Assembly (NCBI GenBank): GCA_024349245.1
Contig: JALDNG010000007.1
Coordinates: forward strand, 5,506,501-5,570,500
Direction of reading: 5' to 3'
From: Neodontobutis hainanensis
Lineage: Eukaryota; Chordata; Actinopteri; Gobiiformes; Odontobutidae
Length of the DNA stretch: 64,000 nucleotides
The translations under genes and the position numbers were made by a program. How positions within the stretch are numbered: position 1 is the stretch's first letter; every line of letters begins with the position of its first letter. This document shows positions 52,461 through 64,000 of this stretch, one piece after another. The notes below the pieces were generated by a model, which saw only the letters and a program-made list of their open reading frames with translations, was not told the DNA's origin and made no database searches.

Positions 52461-52916
52461 CAGAACATTTAGAATCTTTTCTCAAAGTATTTCTTGAAAG
52501 GGACAGAAAATTGACAGTGAGTTAAAAAGGCTGTTACAAAGTGTTATTTTCACCATTGACACCTTTTATTAGCAAGAGAGACCATTGCATAGAACAGACG
52601 TAAACTGGTAGTGTATTTTCTGTTTCTTTCATTTGTTTGTTTGCTGAATAGCACATCATATAAATAAAAGAAAAATGTTATCAAAGCTTGATCAACAAGA
52701 TTTTTATTATATGGGAATGTTCAGCATGTTATGGGAAGCTTTGGCTCAAGGTTAACTATAACTTTGTTTTGAGGGTATAGGTCTCACACATTGGCCATTT
52801 TTTTCTTTGCTAAATTGAATTAATTCAATGCATCAAAAGTACTATGGAATGAATCAAAACAACATAACCCTGCCAGTTTTCTGACTGACTAAATTGTGAA
52901 TTAATTTTTAATAGTA

Positions 52917-52971
52917 GCAAAGGCATCTGGACTAGGTTTTCAAGGTGAAAACCTAGTCCAGATGCCTTTGC
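52917..52971. repeat. Perfect 25-bp inverted repeat with 5-nt loop
   Basis: The arms at 52917-52941 and 52947-52971 are exact reverse complements (core GGCATCTGGACTAGG / CCTAGTCCAGATGCC), separated by AAGGT. Transcribed in either direction this would form a 25-bp stem. The sequence just downstream (GATGACCTGGATAACTGAG) resembles a phrase I recall from dispersed fish repeats, so the palindrome may be part of one. A small-RNA hairpin is less likely because the pairing is perfect and the loop very short. Confidence 0.85.
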
Positions 52972-55900
52972 TTGAACCTTTACTTCACGATGACCTGGAT
53001 AACTGAGAACCTAAACAGCGATAATAGCAACAGGATTTCAAACACATACTGATACAAATGTTTTTAGACTAACCCTAACAGATGAGTGGCCCCTTTATTT
53101 CCCCCTACAAGCCTACAAGCCTACAGACTTCCTGTCTGTGTGCCCAATATTAAAATCTGCGTATGTGTTTGGTACCTGACGCTCTTGCCCTCTGCCCTGG
53201 CATACAGTCTCATGGATAATCTTCCATGTTAGAGGCACAGTCAGACATGTAATAAGGCTTAAGTGGATGTCATACCCGTGTGTGAGCCAGTGTGTGTGTG
53301 TAATAATAAGCCTTAAGTGTGCTCCATCACACGGAGGTGATGTGATTATGATAAACTGCTCAGGAGATGGAGGGACACGCAGAGAGGATGAGTGAGGGAC
53401 ACTGAACGGGAATGTAGAGGCAGACAGCCGACACAGAATAGGCCCAAACAGAGGAGTGCGATTCTATCTATCCGTCTTTACGCAGCTCTTTTACATTTTT
53501 CTGAGTCAATTAAACATGCATTTTTTTAAATTGGAATGGGATTTCTTCCCATATCACCTGTCACTATGCTTGTAGTCTGACATAACTTTACACGATTCTG
53601 CCAATTAGTGATGAGACTACCAGTCTGCGGAGAATACTTTGGCAGTGACATGGGTCTCTAACTTACATTTTTGAGTCATCTAATATGCCACATTTATGTA
53701 AACCTTACAGATACTGGAAAATGTCTAATGGAGGTTTGTCTTGTTATAGTTAGCGTAATAAAACCACTATTTAAAAGCCCTAATGCACTAGTCTGAAACT
53801 AGCACTGCACCTAAAAGAAAACAACGTGAAAGGTGCAAGTCTATCTTGAGTCTATCTTAGTTTTAATGAGTTGGCATTATTTACATATTTTTCCATCAAT
53901 ACAAACAGCGCTGTAAGGTTTAGGTCAAAGTGATTAGTATCTTATTAAAAAGTTGTTTACTTGAACTTGTGCTGTCATTGTTTAGTTTAATGTATGAGGT
54001 GATAACTGATAAGGGAATAAATGCTGTGTGTGTATTTCTCACAATAATGAACAGGTCATTTTTGGACGGCAAACTTGCTTTTCCCTTTACCTTTAGTTAT
54101 TTAGCAGACCCTTTAATCTCATGCTTGTTTATTCTCTAGCCTCTATCCCTTTTTTATTGCTTCTGTGTGTGGTGCTTTACAGGAAAGTAAACCAGCTACA
54201 TTTGTTGTCTATCTGTGTGCACATCTTGAGGGATTACTGGCTTTTCCTTGGGATCAGAAGGGAGATGTACGTCTAAGGAACAGTTACTGAAGGTGTAGAC
54301 ACACCAAAACAGGGCTTCTCGGGTGCCACTACGATATTATTGATTTCTCAAAATGCTATTTAAGAGTAGACATAGACTGAGATCTAATCAATCCTGTCTC
54401 CCAAATGAAATCTGATGTTTCTGTTGATGTGGAATAACAATGTTACAGAGAAAACACATTTCAGATAAATGCAATATCTATCCCTGTCTTCTGTTCTGCG
54501 ATAGTTGTTTCGGATTTTAATCTCTCTAAATGTGTAGAGGACAATTATCTTATTTATATTAATGATGGTAAATCCCCAAAAATGTAAGCTCTTTGTTTGT
54601 GCTGCTGTAAGTGCATTCTGTAAATGCATTATAAAGCAGCAAACATTTTAGGAAATGTTAAATGAAGTACAATTGCTTTAAGTTTCATTTCTCACTGTGT
54701 ACATTGCTGTTTTTCTTTCCCAGCAACACGAAAGCCACAATTTCTGTTTTTTCTTCCCATCATTTATGAAAAAAACACAATTCAATTGATGTTTACATCA
54801 GTGTTGTTTTAGTGCAGCATTTAGAGCATACTCTTTCTTTTCATCTGCCGTAGTTTCTCCTACAGTATTTGTGACTTCCCCAATAACAGATTTTCTTGGT
54901 CCAATCTCTATTTCTGTCTCTTTGTTCTCAGAAGCACAAGTAATCACTTAAAACAGCATGTTTTTGCAATTTTAATGTAACAATGAATGCTTGTTTGGCT
55001 CATCACCAAATCCACAAATACTTTATGTCTAGCATCTTCAGTTGCAGAGTCCGCACTATTGTACTTAAACATATGTTTTGGACATATTGTACTTATTTTC
55101 ATATTTGGACTATTTGGACATTTTTGGAGACTCTGAATGTAACATAATTAATATAATTTTTATAGCAAAATTTATACACTGGGTAATTCAAAGTGCCTTA
55201 CAGAAATAAAAGACGTAGACATTTTCAGTTTGAAATTAAAGAAAGCAGTTCCATGAAGAGTGGGCATGGGGAGGAGAATCTTTTACATGTTATAAGAAGT
55301 CACAGACAGTGAAGAGTGAATCATCCAAACAGGGGATGTGTTGTTGTTATGTGCTGTGCAGGAGAGTCTCCTGACTGTAACACATACCTGAGGTTTAACA
55401 GTGGGGGAAAGCAACAATCGCTGCATGTACAATGGTTGTATGGTTTACGTTTGGCTGGGGGTTAGTGTCCATCAGTTAGAAAATATTAGAATGTCAGATA
55501 TCTTGATATACTGAAATCACTTTATAGTTTAATTAAGGCTTTAATAGAGCATAGCTAATATTATAATGCAGACAGACGGTAAATATCAACTGTGACATTA
55601 CTTATGTTTACTTTTATTAGACTATTTAGCTGCAGGAAGTTGCAAACCTGAAATTTGAGAAATGTCAGAATTAAGTGAAATAAAATATAACTTAAAGTTT
55701 GTAATTTCTTGCAACTGCAGCAGTCACTGTAGCTGGTGATGCTAGTGTACAATAATAATGAAGAACTACCCTTGGGTATGTAAAATAACTGCTCTACCAC
55801 ATGGTACCATCGTCCTGTCCATCTCAAAACCTTGCTGCAGTGAGCAATAATATATCTATATACACATTTTCCTTTATAAAAAATGAAGTGTGTTTGTGAA

Positions 55901-56354
55901 TTAACACACGCAAGGCTTCTTCTGAATGTGATTTACTTCAACCCCTTCAGTTTCCACCAACTTTTTTATAATCTGTATAAGAGAGAAAAAAAAAAAGTCT
56001 CTTCCCATACTTCCAGCGACATTGGAGGCAGTAAACTTTTAAATGTGCAGATCTGCTTCTGTCATTATGAGCTTTTTCCTTTTGGTATTCCCTGGAGAGG
56101 TCAGCAAGAATTATTGAGAAGAGATGTATCTAGTTAACTCTGTATGACACCTATCAGCACTCACCTGTCTCTGTTTCACTTTCACCCACACACTGCCTCT
56201 CTTGTGTTTATCCTCTTAATCCTGCCTGCGCTATCAATCTGTCTACACCGCTCTTCCCTTACCTTTGCTTCTCCCAACCCTTCAATTTCCCTGTCACCGC
56301 CTACCTTTCTTTCTCCTTCTTCTCCGCTTCACTCCCTCTCTCCTCCTCAAATGG

Positions 56355-56426
56355 GTCATGAATATTCATGAGGGTGTTATTTGCATTGCTGGCTCCTGAA
56401 AGAGGTTGAGTACACAAAGGTGACAG
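56355..56426 (-). promoter_or_regulatory. Copy 2 (inverted) of the octamer and POU-like palindrome block
   Basis: The inverted partner of 50464-50535, lying 5.8 kb downstream in the same intron. Read on the minus strand it has the same order: CTGTCACC-type start, conserved CCTCTTTCAGGAGCCAG segment, octamer, then palindrome. On the + strand the palindrome is at 56356-56371 and the octamer (ATTTGCAT) at 56379-56386. Both motifs are identical to copy 1. The flanking + strand at 56144-56350 is pyrimidine-rich, matching the purine-rich flank of copy 1 after inversion. Confidence 0.6.
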
Positions 56427-59400
56427 GCGTCAAGCTCAGGAATAGCAGCCATGTTTGTGTGTTTTGGTGCTCAGGGCGCACAAGGCCGAGAAAAATAGAC
56501 CGAGCTAGACATAAAGTAGGAGAAGAAGACAGACTGGGGGATTTTGTTATTTGTTACTGTTACACCATTGCAAAATGATTGACGTTATCACACAAATTAT
56601 AATTAACGTGTCTCTGGATACGAGCTAGAGCGGAATGCAAAATCATTTTTGTTTTTTGGAGTCCTTTATTGACATGACAGTGATCCTTTTTGCATGGACT
56701 CATTTTGGGTTCATGTTAATTTAGTCATTAAAAAAAAAAAAATCTCCCCCTCTTTCCCACTTTTATCCCTTGTATGCTCTAGTCTCTCTTTGAGTCTGGC
56801 TGGTTTGGGGAAGCTTCAGATGCAAATGACCTCTTATTGTGTTGCGTTTATTGCTGGTGCCATTCCTTCTTATAGGATCGAGCGTATCTTTTTAGAAACA
56901 GGGGAATGCACCATTTGCTCAGGGCTCCAAGCTATGTGTGTTTTGCTGTGTAGGAGCATTTACCTCTAAGTTACCCCAGGAGTTATAAAAAGCACTTAAG
57001 GGATAAGTTTGTTTTATTCTAACAAGCTAAGGGGGAAACCACTGATATTTTTACTAACAGAGAGAAATCGCCTTCTGCAGCTTACCGCCCTGGGACTCGT
57101 GTAACATTTTTATTTTCTTGGCCTGGGACCCAAGCTCATGAAAACATATTGTCTGCGTTATTATTCTGGGAGCTTCTTGAAATAAGCTACAGATGGTCTT
57201 ATTGTAGACATCCCAATATTTACAATATGCACTGGCTGAAATGCCTGTGCACTCTACTATATTTTGTTCGGGTTTAACATTACAGTCATTCTAGAAATTA
57301 TTTCTCTGGATATACAGACAACGTAGTTCAAGTCTGGAGTCTAATTCAAAGTCTTCTGTTGAAGGCATTGTCAAATATTTTTGTAGAAGGGGGTTTTGAA
57401 AATATTTAGAAATCTATCTATTCTATATTATAATTTTCTGCCATAGATATCATAGGTAATTGTCATCACAACCCAGGTTTGTAGAAGCAATCACACAGGC
57501 CTGTTTTATGCTTGTTTTTAACCAAACTTTCTGCAACATATGCAGTAGACATATCTTCTAATAATCTGACATCAGTTTGAAGTAGCACATGTTTTCTGGC
57601 CTCATTTAAAGCAGCACATGTTTTAGTCTTGGTAGCATTGCTCCTGTCTGTTTCTACACATTTGTAATAAGCTGACAACTGTCTACTCTCAATCTAATAT
57701 AATCACATTTACAATGATCTATCCCTATAGGATCACAATATTAACTTTTTATTTTCTGACCTAATTATTCTCAATCATGAATAGGTCTAATATGACAATG
57801 CTCACATTTTGAAGTACTTTGATTGAGCATAAATAGGGAAATAACAAATCTTGTGAATAATAAAAAAAACACATCCAACTCTAATCCAAATGAACAGAAA
57901 CTAACGTCTCTTTTCCTTAAGTAAATAAATAAATAAAATATTTATTTCTGTTTGAAATTGGCCAAGTAGCAGTTGAGGACCCTAAAGCAGAAAAACTAAA
58001 AATTACTCTTTAAAGGTTCTTTGTGACCTTGGAAGTCATTGTTTTGGAATCTCTTAGAGTTTATGCCAATTCAACATTTCTTCATGATAGTTCCATAATG
58101 GTTTGTAAGAATGAATAAGACTAAAATTTACTAGGTTGGAATATACTTTGGTCGCTCATGTTCTCTTTTAGCCTCCTAACCTTGGACCAGATACATGTCT
58201 ATTTTAGACACAAAGCAAAATCCAACTACAAGACCTTCCATTGTCACTCATTAAAAGCCTTCTAAATCAAAATATTTATTTTAGTAGCTTGTTTTTTGTG
58301 CTCAATAGTTTTTTTTCTTCTGGTTTGTACTTGCTGCAGTTCACGTCATTTCCACTTTTAGTACATCTTTTTATTCAGTGTGCACTGCAGGTATCCCCAC
58401 ACAACAGGCCCTAGGCTCGGAACAATGCCATTTCCTCTGTGTCTGTGTGTGTTTGAACATAAACCACTGGGCGCCTGCTTGATGAAAATTGTTTAGCTGT
58501 GAATTATCCATCCGCTGACGAGGAAGGACATACTGTGATTATGATTACATTTTTATTTGTATCTCTACTGTAGTAACCTGCTGGTCCATTTAAAAGATGC
58601 ACACTGTAGTGAAAGCACAGCACATAAACGGCTTGTTCTTTGTCATCTTTAAAATCAGTGTAACAATTACAATTGACTGCTAAAAAAAAACAATACAAAA
58701 ACAAACAAGAAAAATTCCTTGAATGTCTATGTCTATTGTACTATTATTGTACTAATTTTCTCCAACAGATAAAACCATATTTGTGCTCAAACAAGTGTGA
58801 CCATTTGCCGCATGACTTTCTGTTGCAGGGCTGCTAGTGAATAGCAGCTGAATTTACCCAGTGAGCCAGTGAATGCCATCATAAATAGGAAGAAATGTTT
58901 TCAAATGCTAGATTGTTCACCTGCCTTGAAAGTAATAGGCTTGTGTTGTTACAAAGCTCCTTCAGAAGCTTTTGCTGGGTGCTTTTATTCACAACATTTT
59001 TCTTAAAGAAAAATGAAGGTGTTGCGTCAAGAGTGACTCACACGGGACTAATATGTATTTCTCAATATGTACCTTAAATACATCAGCATGGAGTGCTGGC
59101 TTGTTTTTTGGTGTTCTCTTAAGATGGTAGCCAGAGACTTAGTGCAGCATATGATCAACCACCTTCACTTTATCAATGAACCCTCTGTTATTCTTCTTTT
59201 ATGTTGGGGTGTATGTATGATCATACACAGGTGCCTTGAACAGGACGGAGGGAGAGGAGAAGGAGAGAGGAGTGCACAAATAAAAAAGTGACTGACCGTA
59301 GGAAAAGAAGCACTATTTGGATGCATTTTAATATCTGTGAAAACACAAAGGCAGAATGCAGAATTTGAAAAATTAAGTTGTCAGTTGATTGATATTAGAT

Positions 59401-59519
59401 TATTTTTTATTATTATTATTTTTTTTTTTTTTTACTTCTGAAGGCTTCAGTACAAAGGATGAATTAAATAATTTATGTGATTTATGTGTACATATAAATT
59501 ATTAAGTCAAAACACAACT

Positions 59520-60260
59520 AAATTTAGTTTACTTTAATAAGATCCCCATTAGCTTCTAAATAATTAGTAGCTATTCGTTAAAAAAAAAAAAAAATTTACT
59601 ATAAAAACTTCTGGAGTTTTTCTTACAATATATTTCTAATTAATGTTAATAAAATTTATTTCAGTCAGTCTTTTACAGTTAGCCAGGCCAAATTATTATG
59701 CATAGTCATTACATTGGTTCTATGGGAAACCCAAATAATTTGTTCTGTTCTGAGCGACTTAGCCTATGTATTTGTTGTTTAATCACATTGTTTTCTAACA
59801 TTAAGTGTAATATTGGCTTTCATTTAGCAAATATTTTGGCCCAGTAACCATACATTTTAGTAGTTATGACTACTGACTTTTTTTTCCCTCTAATCCACTT
59901 TGTGAACTAAGATGTTATTAAGATGGCTTGCTCTTAGTGCAGATGCATATAATGTATTGTCGTCTGCATAGCCAGGGTTGTATGTTTCATCACCAGTGGA
60001 AAATCATTAGTAAAAACAAAAAAATAAAAGGGGCCCTAAACAACTGCCCTGGGGCACTACACAACTCATCTCTCCAACTTCAAAGTTACTACAATTGAAA
60101 TAACTGAGATAAAAAATAACATGTTGATAATAGACTTTGATGGCAGCAATTAACTGTGCAGCTCTGTTTAGCTCTCCTGACCCATGTAATCTACTGTACT
60201 CTTGTGATGTTGTGATCCTCGGAAATTCAATCTTACTACTGTTACACTCAAACCACTCTG
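59520..60260 (-). mobile_element. LINE reverse-transcriptase relic (minus strand)
   Basis: On the minus strand the segment VPQGSCLGP is encoded at 60031-60057 and YADDNTLYAS from 59970 downward, in the same frame and 29 codons apart. These are the two best-known motifs of non-LTR reverse transcriptases; the Asp pair of YADD is catalytic in active enzymes. Two adjacent stops lie between them. Downstream on that strand, near 59530-59560, a segment containing CTAATGGGGATCTTATTAAA resembles a fish LINE 3' end. Family unresolved. The coordinates are approximate because decay blurs both ends. Confidence 0.75.
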
Positions 60261-60778
60261 GATAAGGGCTTCACCTAAAACGATAAAAGTTTAATGATTA
60301 GCTTATTTATTAATGAAGGAATTGAAGAACGCCGGCAATCCTTTTAGAATTGTGTAAGTGCTTGTTGATGCTTGAGGGGCATGGAGTTTTATTGGATTGC
60401 TTACAGCGATGTATCGAATACTGGTCCAGTTTATCCTTCACATGTTCAGAAATGTAATGGCACACTTTTAGCTTAGTCATTGATATTTAAAATCAGTTTT
60501 TAACTCATCCTTTTATTTGACCCATTCAAAGGCTACAGATCAAACATCGGTAAACGAGCTGCTTCGTTTTCTGTCAGTGTGTTTAAAGAATATTTATGAG
60601 TAGACAAGCATGTTCCCATTTGTATCTGTGTTCATTATTGTCTACATTAGAGAGGGCCAGTAAGCTAGTGAACTTGAACTGAGAACTCATTTAGAGCAGA
60701 TGCTTTCTATTGCTGGAGTATGGTATGAATACATGGCTGGCTCCATGATTGACCACCATGCCTCATGTTTGCTCGTTT

Positions 60779-60852
60779 ATCAGTGCTAATTTGCCCGGCT
60801 AATCTCCCCATTAAGCTCACTGAGAACATTAGCCTAGCAAATTAGCACTGAT
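60779..60852. repeat. 25-bp near-perfect inverted repeat with 24-nt spacer
   Basis: The arms at 60779-60803 and 60828-60852 pair at 23 of 25 positions, with ATCAGTGCTAATTTGC and its exact complement on the outside and GGCTAAT / ATTAGCC on the inside. The spacer is 60804-60827. Each arm carries two TAAT/ATTA homeodomain-type cores. It lies in a block of unique-looking sequence, so a palindromic regulatory element is plausible. Confidence 0.8.
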
Positions 60853-63800
60853 GAATGGGCTATTATTCATCAAGAAATCTCCACTTCTATTCAACTGTTC
60901 GCCTTATTTTGCCTCTGCTCTTTGCTCCCTGTCTCTATTCATGTTTACCTGCTTTAAATAGTGTCGCTGCAGACGAGGGATATCGCTCTGTAATGGCTGG
61001 AATTTGATTGCACCATTGCCATATGAAAATAGATTAGAATGCCATTGTCTGTCAGTTAATATTGTGGTGTGTAGATTTAGTAAAGTAGATGTACAGTTAT
61101 TTACATTTCAATGACTCAAGGAGAAGTGAGCGGTCATGTAAATCAGTCTTTGAGTATCAGCAACAAGTCTCCAATTTAAAGGGAGAATGTTATGTTGGTT
61201 TGGCCTCAAGTATTTTGGATCCATTTGGTAAAACTCCCCTGTGCTACATTCAAGTTTACAGTGTAAATCGATGTTGCATGCCACTGAGGAGCGAGACAAA
61301 GGCTCCCGCAATGCCTGAAGCGTCTGTACTATTTGCGACCATCCTTTCTTTCCTCTAAATCCTTCTCTAGTCTAATCTCTGAACGGGTTAAAATTGGCTT
61401 CTCACAATACATAGGCCGGACTATTTTTTTTTTTTTGTCTCAGAAAGGTAATTTATGTCCTGTTTTACATTTCAAGCCCTATAGCATCTGGCACATATGT
61501 ATAACCATATGCAAATTACAGCCATACCTACTGCACAAAAGACTGAATGCATGTGTAAATGCTTTCTATATAAATTTGATGATGACTGTAGGCATCTTTG
61601 TATCAAAATGTAAAGTGAAGAAACAAGATGAAGAACTAGGAAAAAGAATTGCTTGTGAAGTTAACTTAGAAAGTGAAAACATGATCTGTCTTTTTCAGTT
61701 GTACGTCTACACTCCATCTGTTACTGACTGTGCGTCTTTCCTCGTTTTTTTGTCTTTCTTATCTTCCATCCTGCTCATTTTTCATAATCTCCCCATCCTC
61801 CCTCTGTCTTGCCTCCTCTGTGTCTCCTAATTAGTATTTATCATGCGAGTCGTACACTAGGCTAATTAATTAAAGTAGTCATCTAGTGATTAGTCGCTCA
61901 ACATCCTGGTGGAAGAAGGACTCATCATTATCTGCCCATGCAACATGAGCCACCATGATACTTTACACAGACTCGCACACAAGGGTTTAAGCTAACCGAA
62001 AAAAAAAAACAAGCAGCAAAGAAACCAAATGAAGTGGTGTGTTGTGTTTGTCGATCGATCTCTGCTGGAGCAGCCACCAAACACAACAGACACTCCTTTG
62101 TAAGATGGCTTATAGCATCAGTAACGCTGATATACCAACATCCATGTATATCTCTTGTCAGTGTCTGCTCTTCCTATGCAGCCATTTTGATTATTCTCTT
62201 CACAAAGCCCAAATTATAACCATGTGTATTTTGTAATAAAAATATTTTTCTTTTTTTTTTTTTGCAGTTATGTTCATAAAACACTACAAACAGATTGTAA
62301 AATCTGTGCATTTCATCTACACTCACTTAAGTTTTTTGTCAGTAGAGTGAGGCTTTGGTTTCTAAATATAATTAAGTCTTGGAAGTGAGAACGAGCTGTA
62401 GTTTAGTGCATCTCATGATATTTCATTTTAGTATGGATAATGTGGGAAATGATTGTGAAAGCTAGTGATGATATTATTTGAAAACCTCTCCAGTATTGTG
62501 GGGCTTTAAAGTTAAAGTGAAATCAGACAGACACCAAAACCTGCCTGTGTTAGCCTACATAAAGTTTTATATCCTTTACCACTGCCACACAACTAGGAAT
62601 GGACAATTTATTGCCGCTAATTTGTTGTGTGTTATATCTGTGTTTTTTTAAATTCATTGCCATAATAATCGTATTTGTACAATAATTATGACCTCTGTAC
62701 GATCAATAATTGTAAAAATCCATAAATGTATGATATTTATGTTGCCAGTGAGAGTGGGGTTGATAAAGGATTTCATCACGGCTGTGGTCCACTGTTGGTC
62801 TGATTTGGAATCAGATTCAGCCTTGGTTTTTATGCTTAGTTTACTTGGAATTATCCGAATTAGCCATGCAGCAATATGCATTTACACAAGCCTAAAGACG
62901 TTTGTGTCACTGCTCAGTGTCTCAGGATGCACAAGCACACCACACCTGAGAAAATCTATTATCTGTACACTGACAATACGCAACACACAACACTATAATA
63001 AAACCAACAAAGCCTTGTGAGTAACGCATTACCTCGTTAACAGAAAGATGTATTTGGTCACTCACTCCATTTGTGGAACCCCATTTACATTTTAGTCTTT
63101 TTCTGAACAAACCTCCCGTATTTCTGTAAAGTTTGTCTGTAATGACCCTCTGCTGAGGGTGAGCTGGGGTTCTGTCACAGTTCTGTCAGACTCAAATATG
63201 GGTCCTGGTTTGTAACTCTCCAGTGTCAGCTCTCCTCCGTTCATTTGCTGCTAATTGATCCACTGTTATGATTGTTATTACAATAATACAGACTTGTAAC
63301 ACACTTTTGTTGTCAAATATAAGCTATGAATCCATAAACACAAAATGTGGTTTAGGTTTTTGTCACAAACGTGCTCTCAACAGAGACGTAAATGGGACAA
63401 AGCTCACACTAAACCTCAGCTTCCCTCGCGCTCACTCATTTCACTCAGATCCAGTGAGGCATGACACAACAGAGGCTACATGTAAAGTAACACGGATTAG
63501 CAGCTGTTTGCTCTTTTTCATTGTTTAAGAATGTTTAAACAAAGGTATTTAGACAATATCTATCTGTTGTTTGCCCTATCTATGTTCACGGTGAGCTAAC
63601 TGCAGTGCAGCAGCAGGACAGTGCTCTCCTCAAAAACACAGCACACATGTCAGGTATTTAAATGAAGTAGCAATATCTAAAAAAAATATAATATTGTATT
63701 GATTTAAGCACCGTGGTATTGCTATACCTTTGAAGTATTGATACACGTGCAACACTATTCATACAGCGTCAAAGTACTTTTTACAGCTTAAAACACGGCA

Positions 63801-64000
63801 CATTTGACAATGTGAGTGCTCCTTATCCGGCTCAGACACAGTACAGGCCCAGAGAGGAAAATATTGTGTGCATAAAATGTATACACAGCCTTAACTTAAC
63901 CTATAATCAATTTTGCAGCTTAATTACTTTATCTATTGTTTTTCCAGAGGGACAGTGAAAAAAGTTTGCTTAAAGTTAGCTTTTATTGTTTGCCTTGTTA

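Larger units (their letters stand above)
50310..64000 (+). other. TMEM132 intron downstream of exon B (runs off the window)
   Basis: The donor GTGAGA at 50310 opens an intron that reaches the end of the window, because none of the later reading frames shows the family sequence expected after exon B. It holds the inverted 72-bp pair, two truncated hAT ends, a perfect palindrome, a LINE reverse-transcriptase relic and a second large inverted repeat, all listed separately. The remainder is AT-rich unique-looking sequence, with a pyrimidine-rich stretch at about 56144-56350 and homopolymer T/A runs near 59420, 59580, 61425 and 62250. Confidence 0.7.

Noticed and set aside
61333..61830. 165-residue open frame
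   Set aside because: No domain or family resemblance, hydrophobic content comes from T-rich and pyrimidine-rich DNA, and it sits in an intron.

Overview
This window looks like nuclear DNA from a ray-finned (teleost) fish. It is AT-rich and gene-poor, with long CA/GT microsatellites, spliced coding exons with GT/AG boundaries, and repeat families typical of fish: a Tc1-type DNA transposon, hAT elements, an L2/CR1-like LINE with a TGTAA-type 3' tail, and a tRNA-derived SINE. No bacterial, phage, CRISPR or operon structure is present. The only coding sequence I can defend is two adjacent exons of one gene on the + strand.

The gene belongs to the TMEM132 family (single-pass type I membrane proteins, mainly neural). 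Exon A (49117-49535) and exon B (49744-50309) are separated by a 208-bp phase-0 intron and encode part of the N-terminal extracellular region. Everything upstream is probably the long first intron and/or 5' flank; I could not find the first exon. Everything after 50309 appears to be the next intron, at least 13.7 kb long. Motifs point to the TMEM132B/C/D subgroup, but I cannot settle the paralogue.

Region by region: 1-9.9 kb holds a decayed LINE C-terminus with its 3' tail (1840-2537), a perfect hairpin (2650-2687) and a non-autonomous hAT element with an exact 8-bp target duplication (3525-4138). 9.9-37 kb is non-coding sequence with large microsatellites and one minus-strand SINE (27264-27476), whose tail matches the LINE tail. 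37.3-38.7 kb is a complete but dead Tc1-like element. 38.7-49.1 kb is non-coding with a (TTA)n tract and an old dispersed repeat. 49.1-50.3 kb holds the exons. 50.3-64 kb is the downstream intron, with two truncated hAT ends, a perfect 25-bp palindrome, a minus-strand LINE reverse-transcriptase relic and a second large inverted repeat.

The most interesting signal is a pair of inverted, ungapped 72-bp blocks (50464-50535 and 56355-56426), identical at 69 of 72 positions and 5.8 kb apart in the intron after exon B. Each carries an octamer (ATGCAAAT) and a perfect 16-bp palindrome (TCATGAATATTCATGA) resembling a dimeric POU-factor site. All three differences fall outside these motifs. I infer a duplicated POU-responsive regulatory module; an old dispersed repeat is the main alternative.
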